Shown piece after piece: positions 18,755-26,540 of a stretch of 34,806 nt of DNA. A model generated the notes under the pieces. The model worked only from the letters and a program-made list of their open reading frames with translations. It made no database searches and had not been told where the DNA came from. This DNA comes from a virus. Every line of letters begins with the position of its first letter. Position 1 is the first letter of the stretch. The translations under genes were made by a program, and so were the position numbers. The DNA lies in the IMG/VR virus record IMGVR_UViG_3300046170_000118, positions 1 to 34,806 of that record, one strand, 5' to 3'.

Positions 18755-21103
18755 TTAAAACCCCATCGTAAGTAATCCCAGATTTTTACGTTGCTCTGGG
18801 GTTAGTTGCCTTAATTCTGCCGCCGCACCTCGTACGCCGCTGGGCTGAGATGATCCACCACCAGATCGTACTGACCCTGTATTTCCGCTTCCGATATTTG
18901 ATCCACTGACTTGCGCTCCAGCAACCGCGCCAGAGCTTGGTTGAGATGTGCCGCCTGCCGCTGCGACAAAGTCTGTAGTTTCTGTTGTCCTAAAGCCTGT
19001 GAAATCTTCGTTGAAAACTTTCTGGCTTGCGTTTGCTCTATCTGCATCTGTTCCACTCCACTTCATTAAAACGACATCAGGGAAACCTTCACTTTCATCC
19101 CAACCTTCTGAGCGCCATTGACGCAGAAGATCGTTGTATGCAGCTTCCCCGCGTTCCTCTATATAAAACTCTTTGCTAAACGGTATACGTTTTACTTCTT
19201 TAAATCCATAGCCACCATAAACATTCGGCAAGAAACCATCTGGGAACCTCTTACTTGGAACTGCAAATGCGTTTAAAACAGTAGCCCCCTGCTCAATAGC
19301 CTTGCCCATAATTGCTGGTGAAGCCACACCTTTTGCACCCATTTCGTTGCTGATAACCCCTACCAAATCTACCTCATTTTCACCCAACTCTGGAATTGGC
19401 TTTCCATCATTCATCCAAGTGTAGTCTGGGTTTTTGTTCAATCCAAAGTAAACATCTGCGTCACCTAATTGATAAACCTCAAAGTTGCCTTGTTTTGCGC
19501 CTTGAGTAACATCTTTTGCTGTGTATGGCTCTAATGAGGGCAGAGATGGGTTTCTTTGCAATGCTCTTTCATAATCTACTGGTGCAATACCGCCTTTTAC
19601 CTTTGGCGTTGACGATGTTCGCCATCCCCCTACTAGGGCTTGCTCTATCAATTGAGCCTGTTTTGGCTGCTCAATGTTATAGTATTGTAAGGCTTCAAAA
19701 ATGTTCCGCGCACCTTCTGGCGTTATTTCCTCTGTCGGCAGCGCACGACCAAATGAATAAGCCATCCTTGCTTCATCAACATTACCTGACTTATTAATCA
19801 TTGTTGGACGCGCAGAATATTCTGCCTCAAAACTTGGGAAAAGCAATCCACGCGAAACAGGGTTTTCAAAACGACCTACTACACGACCACCTAATCCTGT
19901 ATCGTAAGACAAATGCTCTGGCAAACCTTCATCTGCTAAATTTAACAGTCCACGTTTCTTGTCTAATTCTAAAAGCAGAAGGGTATCGCCTAAATTACTA
20001 CCTGCAAACTCTGGCTGTATTGTTGCATCTAAAACCCTTTGAAAATTAGGAACGCCATAGTTATGCATTCTAGGTGCTTGCATTTGCTTTGCAATTGCCG
20101 CCCTTTGATCAAAGGTTAAACCTCTCATGTATTCATCAAAATTCGGATGCCCAAATCCAATAAAATTTTGTAAAGGCTTTAGGTCTGGGTCTTTTGTTGA
20201 AGCTCCAAACTCTCTTATTGTTTGATTGATTGCGCCTAGTGTATCTGGGTCAATTCTGCCATTTTCTATGTATGCCTCTAAAGTTCCTAAATAAGCATCG
20301 TTTACAGATGCGTTAGATTGATGAGCTTTTGGAGCCATCGCAGTGACCGCGACAAAGTCACTATCTTTTCCTAATTTAGTAGCACCTTTAGATTGGCTAT
20401 CTACAAGCCAAGCAATTTCTGCGTCCGAATATTGTTGCTGCAACGGAAACAAAGGCCCACCCTGTAATGGCGTTCTACGCGTTGTACCTGCCGCATCAAT
20501 ACCTTCATAAAATTCACCCGCCCTAGTCAAATCTGCTGGTGTTGGGCTAATCTTTGCGCCGACTAAATCTCTAGGATCAATAACTTCTACATCTGCATAG
20601 GAAGTAACTTCACCTGCAGGCGTATCCTTTACTGACTTGGCACCAACAGACTGCGGCGTACCGCCTCTCTGAAACGCCTCTAGCACCCCACGCGGATCAC
20701 CCTCTGCTACAGAACGTGCAGCGTAAGTAGCATCCGAAATCAGACCACGCGCATTCTCTGCTGCGTTATCAACAGACATACCAAAGGTTTCAGCTAGACC
20801 CGCTGGCGCTGTAAGATAACCCATGCGTACCAGTGCAGCAGGCGCAAGTGTCATTGCCATCTCAAAGCCCATGTCACGCGCTGCCGTTAGTCTAGCTGCG
20901 TTGGTTTGCTCTGGATCAAAGGCAACTGAGGCATCTTGCATTGCGCTGCCCATTGCGTTGACAGGGTTCATTTCGTTTACAAACTGACCTGCTGGACGCA
21001 AATTAGGCGGCAAGAACCGTTCAAGGTTCAAATCATCAACATAGTTATCCAACATCTTGCGGCGCTCTTGACCGCCCATGCTTAGAAAATCAATGAGGTT
21101 CAT
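18755..21103 (-). CDS. 782-aa putative ejected virion protein with a polyvalent-type GNAT-like domain
   Basis: Residues 1-125 are helical and hydrophobic (MGFEMAMTLAPAALVRMGYL) and could contact membrane. Residues about 180-520 include the ASTKDPDLKPLQNFIGFGHP region and a conserved-looking globular part. Residues about 570-705 (ISNEMGAKGVASPAIMGKAI, FAVPSKRFPDGFLPNVYGGY, GFKEVKRIPFS, SEGFPDVVLMKWSG) match a GNAT-like domain I recall from phage polyvalent proteins. The C-terminal 80 residues are Ser/Gly linker plus a helix ending QLTPEQRKNLGLLTMGF. It is probably injected with DNA and acts in the host cell; activity is unproven. Confidence 0.65.
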   Translation of the reverse strand: MNLIDFLSMGGQERRKMLDNYVDDLNLERFLPPNLRPAGQFVNEMNPVNAMGSAMQDASVAFDPEQTNAARLTAARDMGFEMAMTLAPAALVRMGYLTAPAGLAETFGMSVDNAAENARGLISDATYAARSVAEGDPRGVLEAFQRGGTPQSVGAKSVKDTPAGEVTSYADVEVIDPRDLVGAKISPTPADLTRAGEFYEGIDAAGTTRRTPLQGGPLFPLQQQYSDAEIAWLVDSQSKGATKLGKDSDFVAVTAMAPKAHQSNASVNDAYLGTLEAYIENGRIDPDTLGAINQTIREFGASTKDPDLKPLQNFIGFGHPNFDEYMRGLTFDQRAAIAKQMQAPRMHNYGVPNFQRVLDATIQPEFAGSNLGDTLLLLELDKKRGLLNLADEGLPEHLSYDTGLGGRVVGRFENPVSRGLLFPSFEAEYSARPTMINKSGNVDEARMAYSFGRALPTEEITPEGARNIFEALQYYNIEQPKQAQLIEQALVGGWRTSSTPKVKGGIAPVDYERALQRNPSLPSLEPYTAKDVTQGAKQGNFEVYQLGDADVYFGLNKNPDYTWMNDGKPIPELGENEVDLVGVISNEMGAKGVASPAIMGKAIEQGATVLNAFAVPSKRFPDGFLPNVYGGYGFKEVKRIPFSKEFYIEERGEAAYNDLLRQWRSEGWDESEGFPDVVLMKWSGTDADRANASQKVFNEDFTGFRTTETTDFVAAAGGTSQPSSGAVAGAQVSGSNIGSGNTGSVRSGGGSSQPSGVRGAAAELRQLTPEQRKNLGLLTMGF

Positions 21104-21525
21104 TTGCCACGGTTCCTCAGATAGTCAACTAAACTCATCAGCGCACTTGCTCTGCGTACTGGGTTCATGGTTACGCCTTGCATTGCAGCGCCACCCAGAG
21201 ATTGCATCATTTGCCCATAATCGCCTCTGCCATACGCAATATCTGCATCAAGCAAATCTTCTTGCGCGTTTTCATATGCTGCTGAAGGGCTGTTCATGTA
21301 ACGCATACGCCCCATGCCAACCCCAGCGCGGGGGCCATAAGCTGACATAGTATCACCATAGATCGGACGCGCCGATAAACGTGCGTTTTCTATTTCATCA
21401 ACTGCTCTTTGGATTGTAGCATCGCTATACTTGTAACCCTCTGGGCCATCTTCTCGCAGCGCATAAGCGTTCTCTGCGTCATCTGTTAGCTGAACGTAGT
21501 ATCTGCGTAGCTCTAGCGTATCCAT
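21100..21525 (-). CDS. Small hypothetical virion-block protein
   Basis: 141 aa from the ATG at 21525, chosen because it overlaps the upstream stop (TAATG); a GTG at 21531 is an alternative. It begins MDTLELRRYYVQLTDDAENA and is helical, with a Met/Gly-rich C-terminal half (MMQSLGGAAMQGVTMNPVRR). It overlaps the start of the 782-aa gene by four bases, so the two are translated together. The family is not recognised; it may be a partner of that protein. Confidence 0.65.
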   Translation of the reverse strand: MDTLELRRYYVQLTDDAENAYALREDGPEGYKYSDATIQRAVDEIENARLSARPIYGDTMSAYGPRAGVGMGRMRYMNSPSAAYENAQEDLLDADIAYGRGDYGQMMQSLGGAAMQGVTMNPVRRASALMSLVDYLRNRGK

Positions 21526-21785
21526 TACCACTTAACCTTATTTGCCCAATATGCCGCGCTCATCTTGCCCTTGGAGATGTTCTTAGCATGTCTTGCTTTG
21601 AATGATTTGGCGCGTTTTGTCATTGTCTTGTCGCCTGTCTTACCCTGCTGACCAAAGCGGATCGTCTTTACCTCGTCACCTTCCTTTGCCACAACAACGT
21701 GTGACTTAGTTTTGTGACTAGGTGTACGTTTGGGCTTGTTGTAGCCACTAACGCCTGCTCTGGCTAATCTAGGGTCTTTGGGCAT
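21525..21785 (-). CDS. Conserved small basic phage protein
   Basis: 86 aa, strongly basic: GVSGYNKPKRTPSHKTKSHV, EGDEVKTIRFGQQGKTGDKT, then KSFKARHAKNISKGKMSAAY ending WANKVKW. I recognise this as a compact, highly conserved phage family with the pattern SFKARH-x-KNI-x-KGK-x-SAAYWA-x-KVKW, but no function is established to my knowledge. The basic charge suggests DNA or RNA contact. The next gene starts at its stop. Confidence 0.75.
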   Translation of the reverse strand: MPKDPRLARAGVSGYNKPKRTPSHKTKSHVVVAKEGDEVKTIRFGQQGKTGDKTMTKRAKSFKARHAKNISKGKMSAAYWANKVKW

Positions 21786-22519
21786 CAGTAGCTAATCCCA
21801 TATCCTTGCAAATAAGATGGCAGATATTGCTCTTTCGTCATCTCGTTTACTGGAACACCTTGTGACATAATGTATTCATCCAACGTCATTCCCATAGATG
21901 GCTCACCCGCAGTAGTCTGTATACTTTGCGTTGTAGGCGCTGAAATCGCAGGCGGTGTTGACGATGGTGTTGTGTAGCCTTGAATTGCTGGCATGGACAT
22001 GTCTGGGTATCCGTTGCCTACTGGCTGGTTCATCACAACCTGTTCTTTTTGCGCTTCTGTCATGAAGTTATTAGGACGCAGTTGTGGACGTGGACGTGAT
22101 TGCGTTCCTGTAGGATTTTTGATGTCAACCTCATAAGGCTTACGATCACCAAACTCTTGACCGCTTAAAGCATGCGCCAAGTTAGCCAGCATGCTGTAAC
22201 CGCCAGCACCTTGATACATCCCCCCAGATGCATAACGTCCACCACGGTCAAACATGTCTTCCATATCGCGATAGCCTAGAAGCGTTGGAAGCAAACCGCG
22301 TGATTGCTCACGGTCTAATGTGCTACCGTCTGAGCTACCACCAAAGCCAGATAAAAGACCAGCGCGTTTTGGCTTGCCTTTAAATGCTCTTGATTGACGG
22401 TAAGTTGCTTCCCGCCCCGCGCCTTGCGTGCGACCTAGCGTTTTTGCTGTGCGCTCGTAATAATCTTCATCACGGTCTTTTACCCCCAGACCCATTGATA
22501 TATCGTCAAGAATGCCCAT
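21785..22519 (-). CDS. Hypothetical virion-block protein, Gly/Pro/Gln-rich
   Basis: 244 aa, beginning MGILDDISMGLGVKDRDEDY. The N-terminal 100 residues are Gly/Arg-rich and the C-terminal half is Pro/Thr/Gln-rich (YTTPSSTPPAISAPTTQSIQ), so much of it is probably disordered. It lies between the Cys-rich peptide and the basic protein in a tight operon. Its composition resembles small internal virion proteins; no domain was recognised. Confidence 0.6.
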   Translation of the reverse strand: MGILDDISMGLGVKDRDEDYYERTAKTLGRTQGAGREATYRQSRAFKGKPKRAGLLSGFGGSSDGSTLDREQSRGLLPTLLGYRDMEDMFDRGGRYASGGMYQGAGGYSMLANLAHALSGQEFGDRKPYEVDIKNPTGTQSRPRPQLRPNNFMTEAQKEQVVMNQPVGNGYPDMSMPAIQGYTTPSSTPPAISAPTTQSIQTTAGEPSMGMTLDEYIMSQGVPVNEMTKEQYLPSYLQGYGISY

Positions 22520-22522
22520 AAC

Positions 22523-22627
22523 TTATCCTTTCGCTAAACACTTGCCAGCCATTGCGCACTTGCTTGGCGTTGGGCAATTTGCACAAGTTTTAAACTTTGC
22601 GGATGATCCGTATTTTCCTGTTCTCAT
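22523..22627 (-). CDS. 34-aa Cys-rich peptide (zinc-knuckle-like)
   Basis: Starts at the ATG at 22627, overlapping the upstream stop (ATGA). It reads MRTGKYGSSAKFK then TCANCPTPSKCAMAGKC. Four cysteines at positions 15, 18, 24 and 30 (C-x2-C-x5-C-x5-C) could bind one zinc ion. The surrounding residues are basic. The coupled position between two other genes supports its reality. Similar short peptides occur near the terminase in marine phages, as I recall; function unknown. Confidence 0.6.
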   Translation of the reverse strand: MRTGKYGSSAKFKTCANCPTPSKCAMAGKCLAKG

Positions 22628-22779
22628 TTCTTTTTCTTCTTTGCTGTTTTGGCTGCTGCTTTGAATGCCGCTGCTGTTGGCGCACCTTTAGAGCCAGCCT
22701 TGCGCATCTTCTCGCCTGAACCAGCCTTGATCCGCTTGCGTTTAGCGTGAATGTTGGAATACAAACCTTTTTTGGGCAT
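22624..22779 (-). CDS. 51-aa Lys/Ala-rich basic protein downstream of terminase
   Basis: Starts at the ATG at 22779, about 33 bases after the terminase stop. It reads MPKKGLYSNIHAKRKRIKAG, SGEKMRKAGSKGAPTAAAFK, then an Ala/Lys tail ending KTAKKKKK. The pattern NI-x-AKRKRI-x-AGSGEKMRK-x-GSKGAPTA-x-AF is a familiar small conserved phage family. It is highly basic, so DNA binding during packaging or a head role is plausible but unproven. Confidence 0.75.
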   Translation of the reverse strand: MPKKGLYSNIHAKRKRIKAGSGEKMRKAGSKGAPTAAAFKAAAKTAKKKKK

Positions 22780-22812
22780 GGGCAACTCCTACGTTAGCTG
22801 CACCTTACCACA

Positions 22813-24089
22813 CTAGGCTATGCCGCGCAAATTCCTTCTGATTGGCTCACCCCAATCGCTTTCCCTGCGATAACCTACCGCAAGATATCTAAACGCATCT
22901 GCGCCGTGTGATGTCCAATCGTGTAGCGGTCTGCCCCGCCAAGTCTTCAGCTTTTCATCAAAGTCTCTGCGATACTGCCGTAGAGCTTCTATGCCTCTGG
23001 TGCAGTTATCAGCATCAAACCAGCATTTGGGGATCATGGTACGCGCAGCCTGTATGCCATCCTCTACCGCTAGTTTCGGCGCAATCTCAATGTTCCGTAT
23101 GCCCAGCGCGTCAAGCGTTTCAAGCCTGCTTTTCCCTGTCCCCAGTTCCTTGACTTGGACATCATGCGGCAGAATGTGTTGCTCGTATTGATATTCTTTG
23201 TCCAAGAGAACTTTTGCATAGTGATCTAATCCTACTCCGCTGTTTTCGTAATAGTCTATAATCCTGATTTCTTGGCCTACGAACTGAGCAAACCATATTG
23301 CTGTACTATCGCCTATGCCCAAGTCCCATGCCGTGATGACAGATGCGGCACGATCATACGGCACACGGGTGATGCGCCCATCCTCTGTGGCCTCTTTCAT
23401 TTCTTTTGCGTAAAAAGCCCCTTGGATTGCCGCTTCAAAGCTGCACTCAAATTCTTGCTCGTAGCGGTCATCGCCCATTGTACGTCTTGCTTCATCAAGT
23501 TCCTCTTGATCCAAGATTGACGTAGCTGATGCTTTGAGCATTGCGGTGAACCAGTTAGGATCGTCTTGCGCTTCATGCCATAAGTTCCCAAAACTCATTC
23601 TTGCCCTTCGGAGTGGATATGAATGTGGCTGATCCACGTCTATCGGCCAACGCAGGGCCTGATTACGTTTGACCAAGCAGACGCAGGGAAATCTGCCATT
23701 TCATCTAGTACCACTGCGTCAAAGTACAGACCACGCATTGCGTTGTAGTTATCTGCACCAAACAAGCGGAACCGCGCACCATTCAGGAAGTCTATGCGCA
23801 ATTCACTGTGGTTTACTTTTATCTCTGGAATATCTCTTGTGAACTCCAATGCATAATCCCATGCAACTGCTTTAGCTTGGGAAAGGTATGGAGCAATATA
23901 TGCTACCCGTACATTTGGGCGGTCTATTTCAAAGCAAGAACGGATAAGATCGTTAATGGCTGCTACGGTTTTGCCAAAGCGTCTGTGTGCTACGATGATC
24001 GCAAAGCGTTCTTTTCTGTTATGAAATGCTCTGATCTGATCGCGTGGTTTGTAGTCTATCTCTTGATCTACTTCTACTACTCGCGCCAT
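22813..24089 (-). CDS. terL: Terminase large subunit, two frameshifts
   Basis: ATP-driven packaging motor with a C-terminal nuclease; 424 aa when repaired. Walker A is AHRRFGKT at residues 34-41 and Walker B is FDAVVLDEMAD near 125-133. The raw first frame stops after NVIRPCVGR. Removing one T near 23662 gives ALADRRGSATFISTPKGKNE, with the coupling motif ISTPKG. Removing one G near 23591 gives NLWHEAQDDPNWFTAML and the rest. The nuclease part shows ITAWDLGIGDSTAIWF (first Asp) and DWTSHGADAFRYLAVGY (last Asp). It overlaps the small subunit gene. Confidence 0.92.
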
Positions 24090-24415
24090 TTGAGCCTAAC
24101 CACATGCTGCACTTCACCCTCTATCTCTGCTTTGACCTGCATTGGTAGTACCTTACCCATGAGGGACATAAAGGCTGTAGGGTTTTGTTCTGCTTGGAAC
24201 TGTAGGTATTCAGTCATGCCCTCTTTTTTTGCTGCTTCTATGAAGCGAGGGTCTACGTCTTTTCTACCTGCGTATCTTTCATCTACGATATGCTGACCTG
24301 CACGATGGGCCGCATCAAGTATGGCATCTTTAAGAAGTCTGTTTACTTTATTTGGCTTTCCCTTACGAGAACCGCCTGTAAGCACTCTGCTTGAATGTTC
24401 TTGTTTCGTACTCAT
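24077..24415 (-). CDS. Terminase small subunit (putative)
   Basis: Directly upstream of, and overlapping, the large subunit gene. About 112 aa from the ATG at 24415 (MSTKQEHSSRVLTGGSRKGK); an ATG at 24427 is also possible, and neither has a strong ribosome site. The segment GGSRKGKPNKVNRLLKDAIL, then AAHRAGQHIVDERYAGRKDV and a C-terminal region ending QHVVRLKWRE, fit a DNA-recognition helical protein with a C-terminal part that meets the motor. The assignment rests mainly on position and general pattern. Confidence 0.7.
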   Translation of the reverse strand: MSTKQEHSSRVLTGGSRKGKPNKVNRLLKDAILDAAHRAGQHIVDERYAGRKDVDPRFIEAAKKEGMTEYLQFQAEQNPTAFMSLMGKVLPMQVKAEIEGEVQHVVRLKWRE

Positions 24416-24470
24416 AGTACCGTCCATAGTGGGTGCGTCTATATGTTGTGTATATTAGTGCATTTGTGTG

Positions 24471-24510
24471 AAAAATAAAAGACCCCCTGAACGTGACCGC
24501 GCTCAGAGGG
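24471..24510 (-). terminator. Terminator-like hairpin upstream of the small terminase gene
   Basis: On the minus strand CCCTCTGA pairs with TCAGGGGG (one U-G pair), with a loop of about 12 bases, followed by TCTTTTATTTTT. On the plus strand the same arms contain a C-A mismatch and no T run, so the structure is built for leftward transcripts. It is the second of two such hairpins between the replication genes and the packaging genes. Confidence 0.5.
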
Positions 24511-24530
24511 CCAGTGAGGAGAGCCAGTGT

Positions 24531-24650
24531 ATGGAGCTACACGAAACCAACAGGGAGAAAGAGAGGTTGGCTCTTGCTGAGAAGGTAACACAATTCTATG
24601 CAAAAAAACACCCCCTGCGGAGCGATCACGCGAGGGGGCAGTTTATGTGA
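24531..24650 (+). CDS. Possible 39-aa peptide opposite the late genes
   Basis: A plus-strand ORF with a GAGGAG site nine bases before its ATG: MELHETNREKERLALAEKVT, then QFYAKKHPLRSDHARGQFM. A longer GTG-started form from 24468 exists. It is a charged helical peptide. It overlaps a leftward terminator hairpin and runs against all nearby genes, so it may be chance; no family is recognised. Confidence 0.25.
   Translation: MELHETNREKERLALAEKVTQFYAKKHPLRSDHARGQFM
24601..24638 (-). terminator. Rho-independent terminator after the replication genes
   Basis: On the minus strand CCCCCT pairs with AGGGGG, with an inner GCG/CGC extension and a bulge, followed by TGTTTTTTTG with seven Ts. It lies 20 bases after the stop of the possible replication-loader gene. 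It would end the leftward replication transcript before the packaging genes. Confidence 0.7.
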
Positions 24651-24657
24651 GGCAAAC

Positions 24658-25164
24658 CTATGAGATGATAGGCATCTCAACCCTATCAGGTATGTTGTTA
24701 GCTGACAAGTATTCTAAATACGGCTGTAAGTGTGCCTCTGAGATCAGACCCATCTCTACCATCTTGTCTGCCAGCTTACCGCGTATATACATCTCGCCTA
24801 CTGGTTCGCCTGCGATGATCCGCTTGGCATTTAGCTGTAGCGTGTCTGGCTTCCACGGGCCGCTGCTTACTGTGCGTGTGGATGCAGATGACATAGACTT
24901 AGAAACCGCCGCGCTGATTTCTGCTGATGTAGGCCAAGAGCGAGACTTATGTGCTTCTTTAAGTTTCAGCATTGCGCGATCCATTGTGCCGCGAATGTGA
25001 TCCTCATTTGTATCGGTAGGGAACTTCTGGTTAATCAGGCGACAGATACCCTCTACCTCTGCCTGCGCACGTTTCTCATCTTCTAAATGCTTTGGAATAG
25101 CGTAAGTGCCAAGGATGTTCATAAGCTCATTACGGATTAGCTGCATTCTCATGTCATAGTTCAT
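24658..25164 (-). CDS. Possible replication loader or accessory protein
   Basis: A 168-aa helical protein (MNYDMRMQLIRNELMNILGT). The central LKEAHKSRSWPTSAEISAAV segment recalls the W-x-P-T-x-A-E-x-x-x-A pattern in phage/prophage replication-associated proteins that follow an initiator gene. It sits last in the replication operon, two genes after the HTH initiator, where lambda-like phages place the helicase loader. Its start overlaps the preceding stop. No AAA+ motif is present, so it would be a lambda P type rather than a DnaC type. This is an inference. Confidence 0.5.
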   Translation of the reverse strand: MNYDMRMQLIRNELMNILGTYAIPKHLEDEKRAQAEVEGICRLINQKFPTDTNEDHIRGTMDRAMLKLKEAHKSRSWPTSAEISAAVSKSMSSASTRTVSSGPWKPDTLQLNAKRIIAGEPVGEMYIRGKLADKMVEMGLISEAHLQPYLEYLSANNIPDRVEMPIIS

Positions 25165-25603
25165 AAATCATGTATCCTTCTTTGTCTAAACGATAGCCTT
25201 GCTCTGCCCATTTTTCAGTAGCTATATCATCCGCGATGTAATCCTCTATTTCTTGTATCAAAGTAATCATCGCATGATTTTTCATTTCATGTCTAAAATC
25301 TTCTCTGACCTCTTTATCAGAGTGATCTATGTTATAAAACGTGTCTACTTTTTCCTTTGCCTCTATGATATTAAACCAGCAAATTTCGTCACCTAATCTC
25401 ATACAATCAAGCAAGTGACCTAAACACGCCTCTTTAGTGTGATGTATCATTGCATTGTCATAGAAATCTAGATTGTCGCTGTCCTCTATTTTTGTTGTAT
25501 AAATCAACACCCAATGACCAAAACCTTCATGCGGTGCAATTGATCTCTTTATCGCATATCTCTGCTTTTGTAATTTTCTAAGATTTTCATATTTATCTTT
25601 CAT
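25154..25603 (-). CDS. Hypothetical acidic protein
   Basis: 149 aa from the ATG at 25603, which has a GAGG site nine bases upstream; upstream in-frame starts lie inside the previous gene. It reads MKDKYENLRKLQKQRYAIKR and is rich in Asp, Glu, Tyr and His (DNLDFYDNAMIHHTKEACLG). It lies between the initiator and the putative loader and overlaps the loader start. I do not recognise it. Base composition is more A/T-rich than in its neighbours. Confidence 0.7.
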   Translation of the reverse strand: MKDKYENLRKLQKQRYAIKRSIAPHEGFGHWVLIYTTKIEDSDNLDFYDNAMIHHTKEACLGHLLDCMRLGDEICWFNIIEAKEKVDTFYNIDHSDKEVREDFRHEMKNHAMITLIQEIEDYIADDIATEKWAEQGYRLDKEGYMIYEL

Positions 25604-25607
25604 AGAA

Positions 25608-26261
25608 TTATACCTCATCTGCCCAGCGCTCACCGTTTAGCCAAGTAGCTAAGTGAGGCATGTACTGTTTGTCTTTACCGTCTAGTGTTGAAACGTATGC
25701 TTCCAGTTTAGGCAATAGATCAAAGAAGTCTATCTTCTTGGAAGCTGTTACATATGCTTTTCTAGCCTGACCTTTCCCTACCTTGCGTGGGTACATTTCC
25801 CATAATTGGTCAAAGTAATAATTCACCTCATCATCCTTTGATGATGTATATGGTTCTTTGGATGGTTCTATGGATGGTTTGGGTGAACGTGGTTCAGGGG
25901 TAGGGGTGAATGTCATGCAGGGGTAGGGGTGAACGTTATTCAGGGGTGCATGTTGTTCAGTAGCTTCCCGTGTAGACCCAAGGCTTCCCACAACGTCTAC
26001 ATTGATCGTGTAATCTACCGTGTAGCCTGTTTTGCATTGACGTTGCCCTGCTTCTACTAAAACACCCATCGCAATCATGTCTTTAATGTGGATACGAACA
26101 GCACGATCAGTCATTTCTAAATCAGCAGCCATGTTTTTCTTGCTGACCCAGATACCCGATCCATCGTCACTGGCCTTATCAGCCATATACATTAAAATGG
26201 CTTTCTTTGTCAGAGAACCAATCTTTTTTGTTTGTACTAAATTAGATATTTTGTTACTCAT
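25608..26261 (-). CDS. Replication initiator with N-terminal winged HTH
   Basis: 217 aa. Residues 15-80 form a winged helix-turn-helix (KKAILMYMADKASDDGSGIW, then SKKNMAADLEMTDRAVRIHI). Residues about 100-145 are a Pro-rich linker, and the DNA coding it carries four iterons. Residues 150-217 (FDQLWEMYPRKVGKGQARKA ... MPHLATWLNGERWADE) are the common C-terminal domain of phage and prophage replisome organisers. By analogy with lambda O it would bind the iterons and recruit the loader and host helicase. The start has an AGAGG site. Confidence 0.8.
   Translation of the reverse strand: MSNKISNLVQTKKIGSLTKKAILMYMADKASDDGSGIWVSKKNMAADLEMTDRAVRIHIKDMIAMGVLVEAGQRQCKTGYTVDYTINVDVVGSLGSTREATEQHAPLNNVHPYPCMTFTPTPEPRSPKPSIEPSKEPYTSSKDDEVNYYFDQLWEMYPRKVGKGQARKAYVTASKKIDFFDLLPKLEAYVSTLDGKDKQYMPHLATWLNGERWADEV
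25884..25959. repeat. Four iterons inside the initiator gene: candidate replication origin
   Basis: Four 13-bp imperfect palindromes of the form TGAA-N5-TTCA lie in a row: TGAACGTGGTTCA (25884-25896), TGAATGTCATGCA (25907-25919), TGAACGTTATTCA (25930-25942) and TGCATGTTGTTCA (25947-25959). They are separated by GGGGTAGGGG, GGGGTAGGGG and GGGG, giving steps of 23, 23 and 17 bp. The steps are not multiples of three and the encoded linker is not repeated, so selection acts on the DNA. This parallels the four iterons of the lambda origin inside gene O. Confidence 0.65.
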
Positions 26262-26289
26262 TGTATGAGCCTCTCTTTGTTGGGTTCAT

Positions 26290-26306
26290 TGAAAGAACTC
26301 CTTTCA
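26290..26306. promoter_or_regulatory. Palindrome upstream of the initiator gene
   Basis: TGAAAG-AACTC-CTTTCA, perfect 6-bp arms around 5 bases, lies 29 bases before the initiator start codon. It could be an operator for the HTH protein encoded next door or a mRNA hairpin near the ribosome site. Its outer TGAA/TTCA ends match the iteron half-sites, so binding by the initiator itself is also possible. Confidence 0.4.
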
Positions 26307-26320
26307 CTTGTTATCGGTTG

Positions 26321-26351
26321 AAGACCCGTTGCTCTGTCAGGCGCGGGTCTT
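26321..26351. terminator. Hairpin between the HTH gene and the initiator gene
   Basis: AAGACCCG pairs perfectly with CGGGTCTT around a 15-base loop. On the plus strand it is followed by TTCC; on the minus strand the T run is lacking. As both flanking genes read leftward, it may partly terminate or attenuate transcription from the HTH gene into the initiator gene. Confidence 0.4.
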
Positions 26352-26354
26352 TTC

Positions 26355-26540
26355 CTATTCTACATCCATAAAATAATCAGACAAGACTTTTACCGTATCG
26401 TAGGTGACATTGCCCACGCCATCCCGAACACGGTAGTAAGTATGCCGCGATAAACCTGTTGCTTCACATACCTTAGAGGGTTGACGATCCTTCATCAGCC
26501 GCTGGATATGCTCCAAGTTATACATCATCTTGCTATTCAT
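26355..26540 (-). CDS. Cro/XRE-like HTH regulator
   Basis: 61 aa from the ATG at 26540, chosen for its AAGGAG site six bases upstream. It reads MNSKMMYNLEHIQRLMKDRQ with the helix-turn-helix PSKVCEATGLSRHTYYRVRD, then NVTYDTVKVLSDYF. The HTH spans residues about 20-40, as in Cro-like proteins. It is transcribed away from the early operon from a promoter that overlaps the early promoter, so it probably represses one or both. No CI-like partner is visible. Confidence 0.8.
   Translation of the reverse strand: MNSKMMYNLEHIQRLMKDRQPSKVCEATGLSRHTYYRVRDGVGNVTYDTVKVLSDYFMDVE

Noticed and set aside
25884-25959. CRISPR-like array
   Set aside because: Only four short imperfect palindromes with nearly identical spacers inside a coding gene; this fits iterons, not CRISPR.
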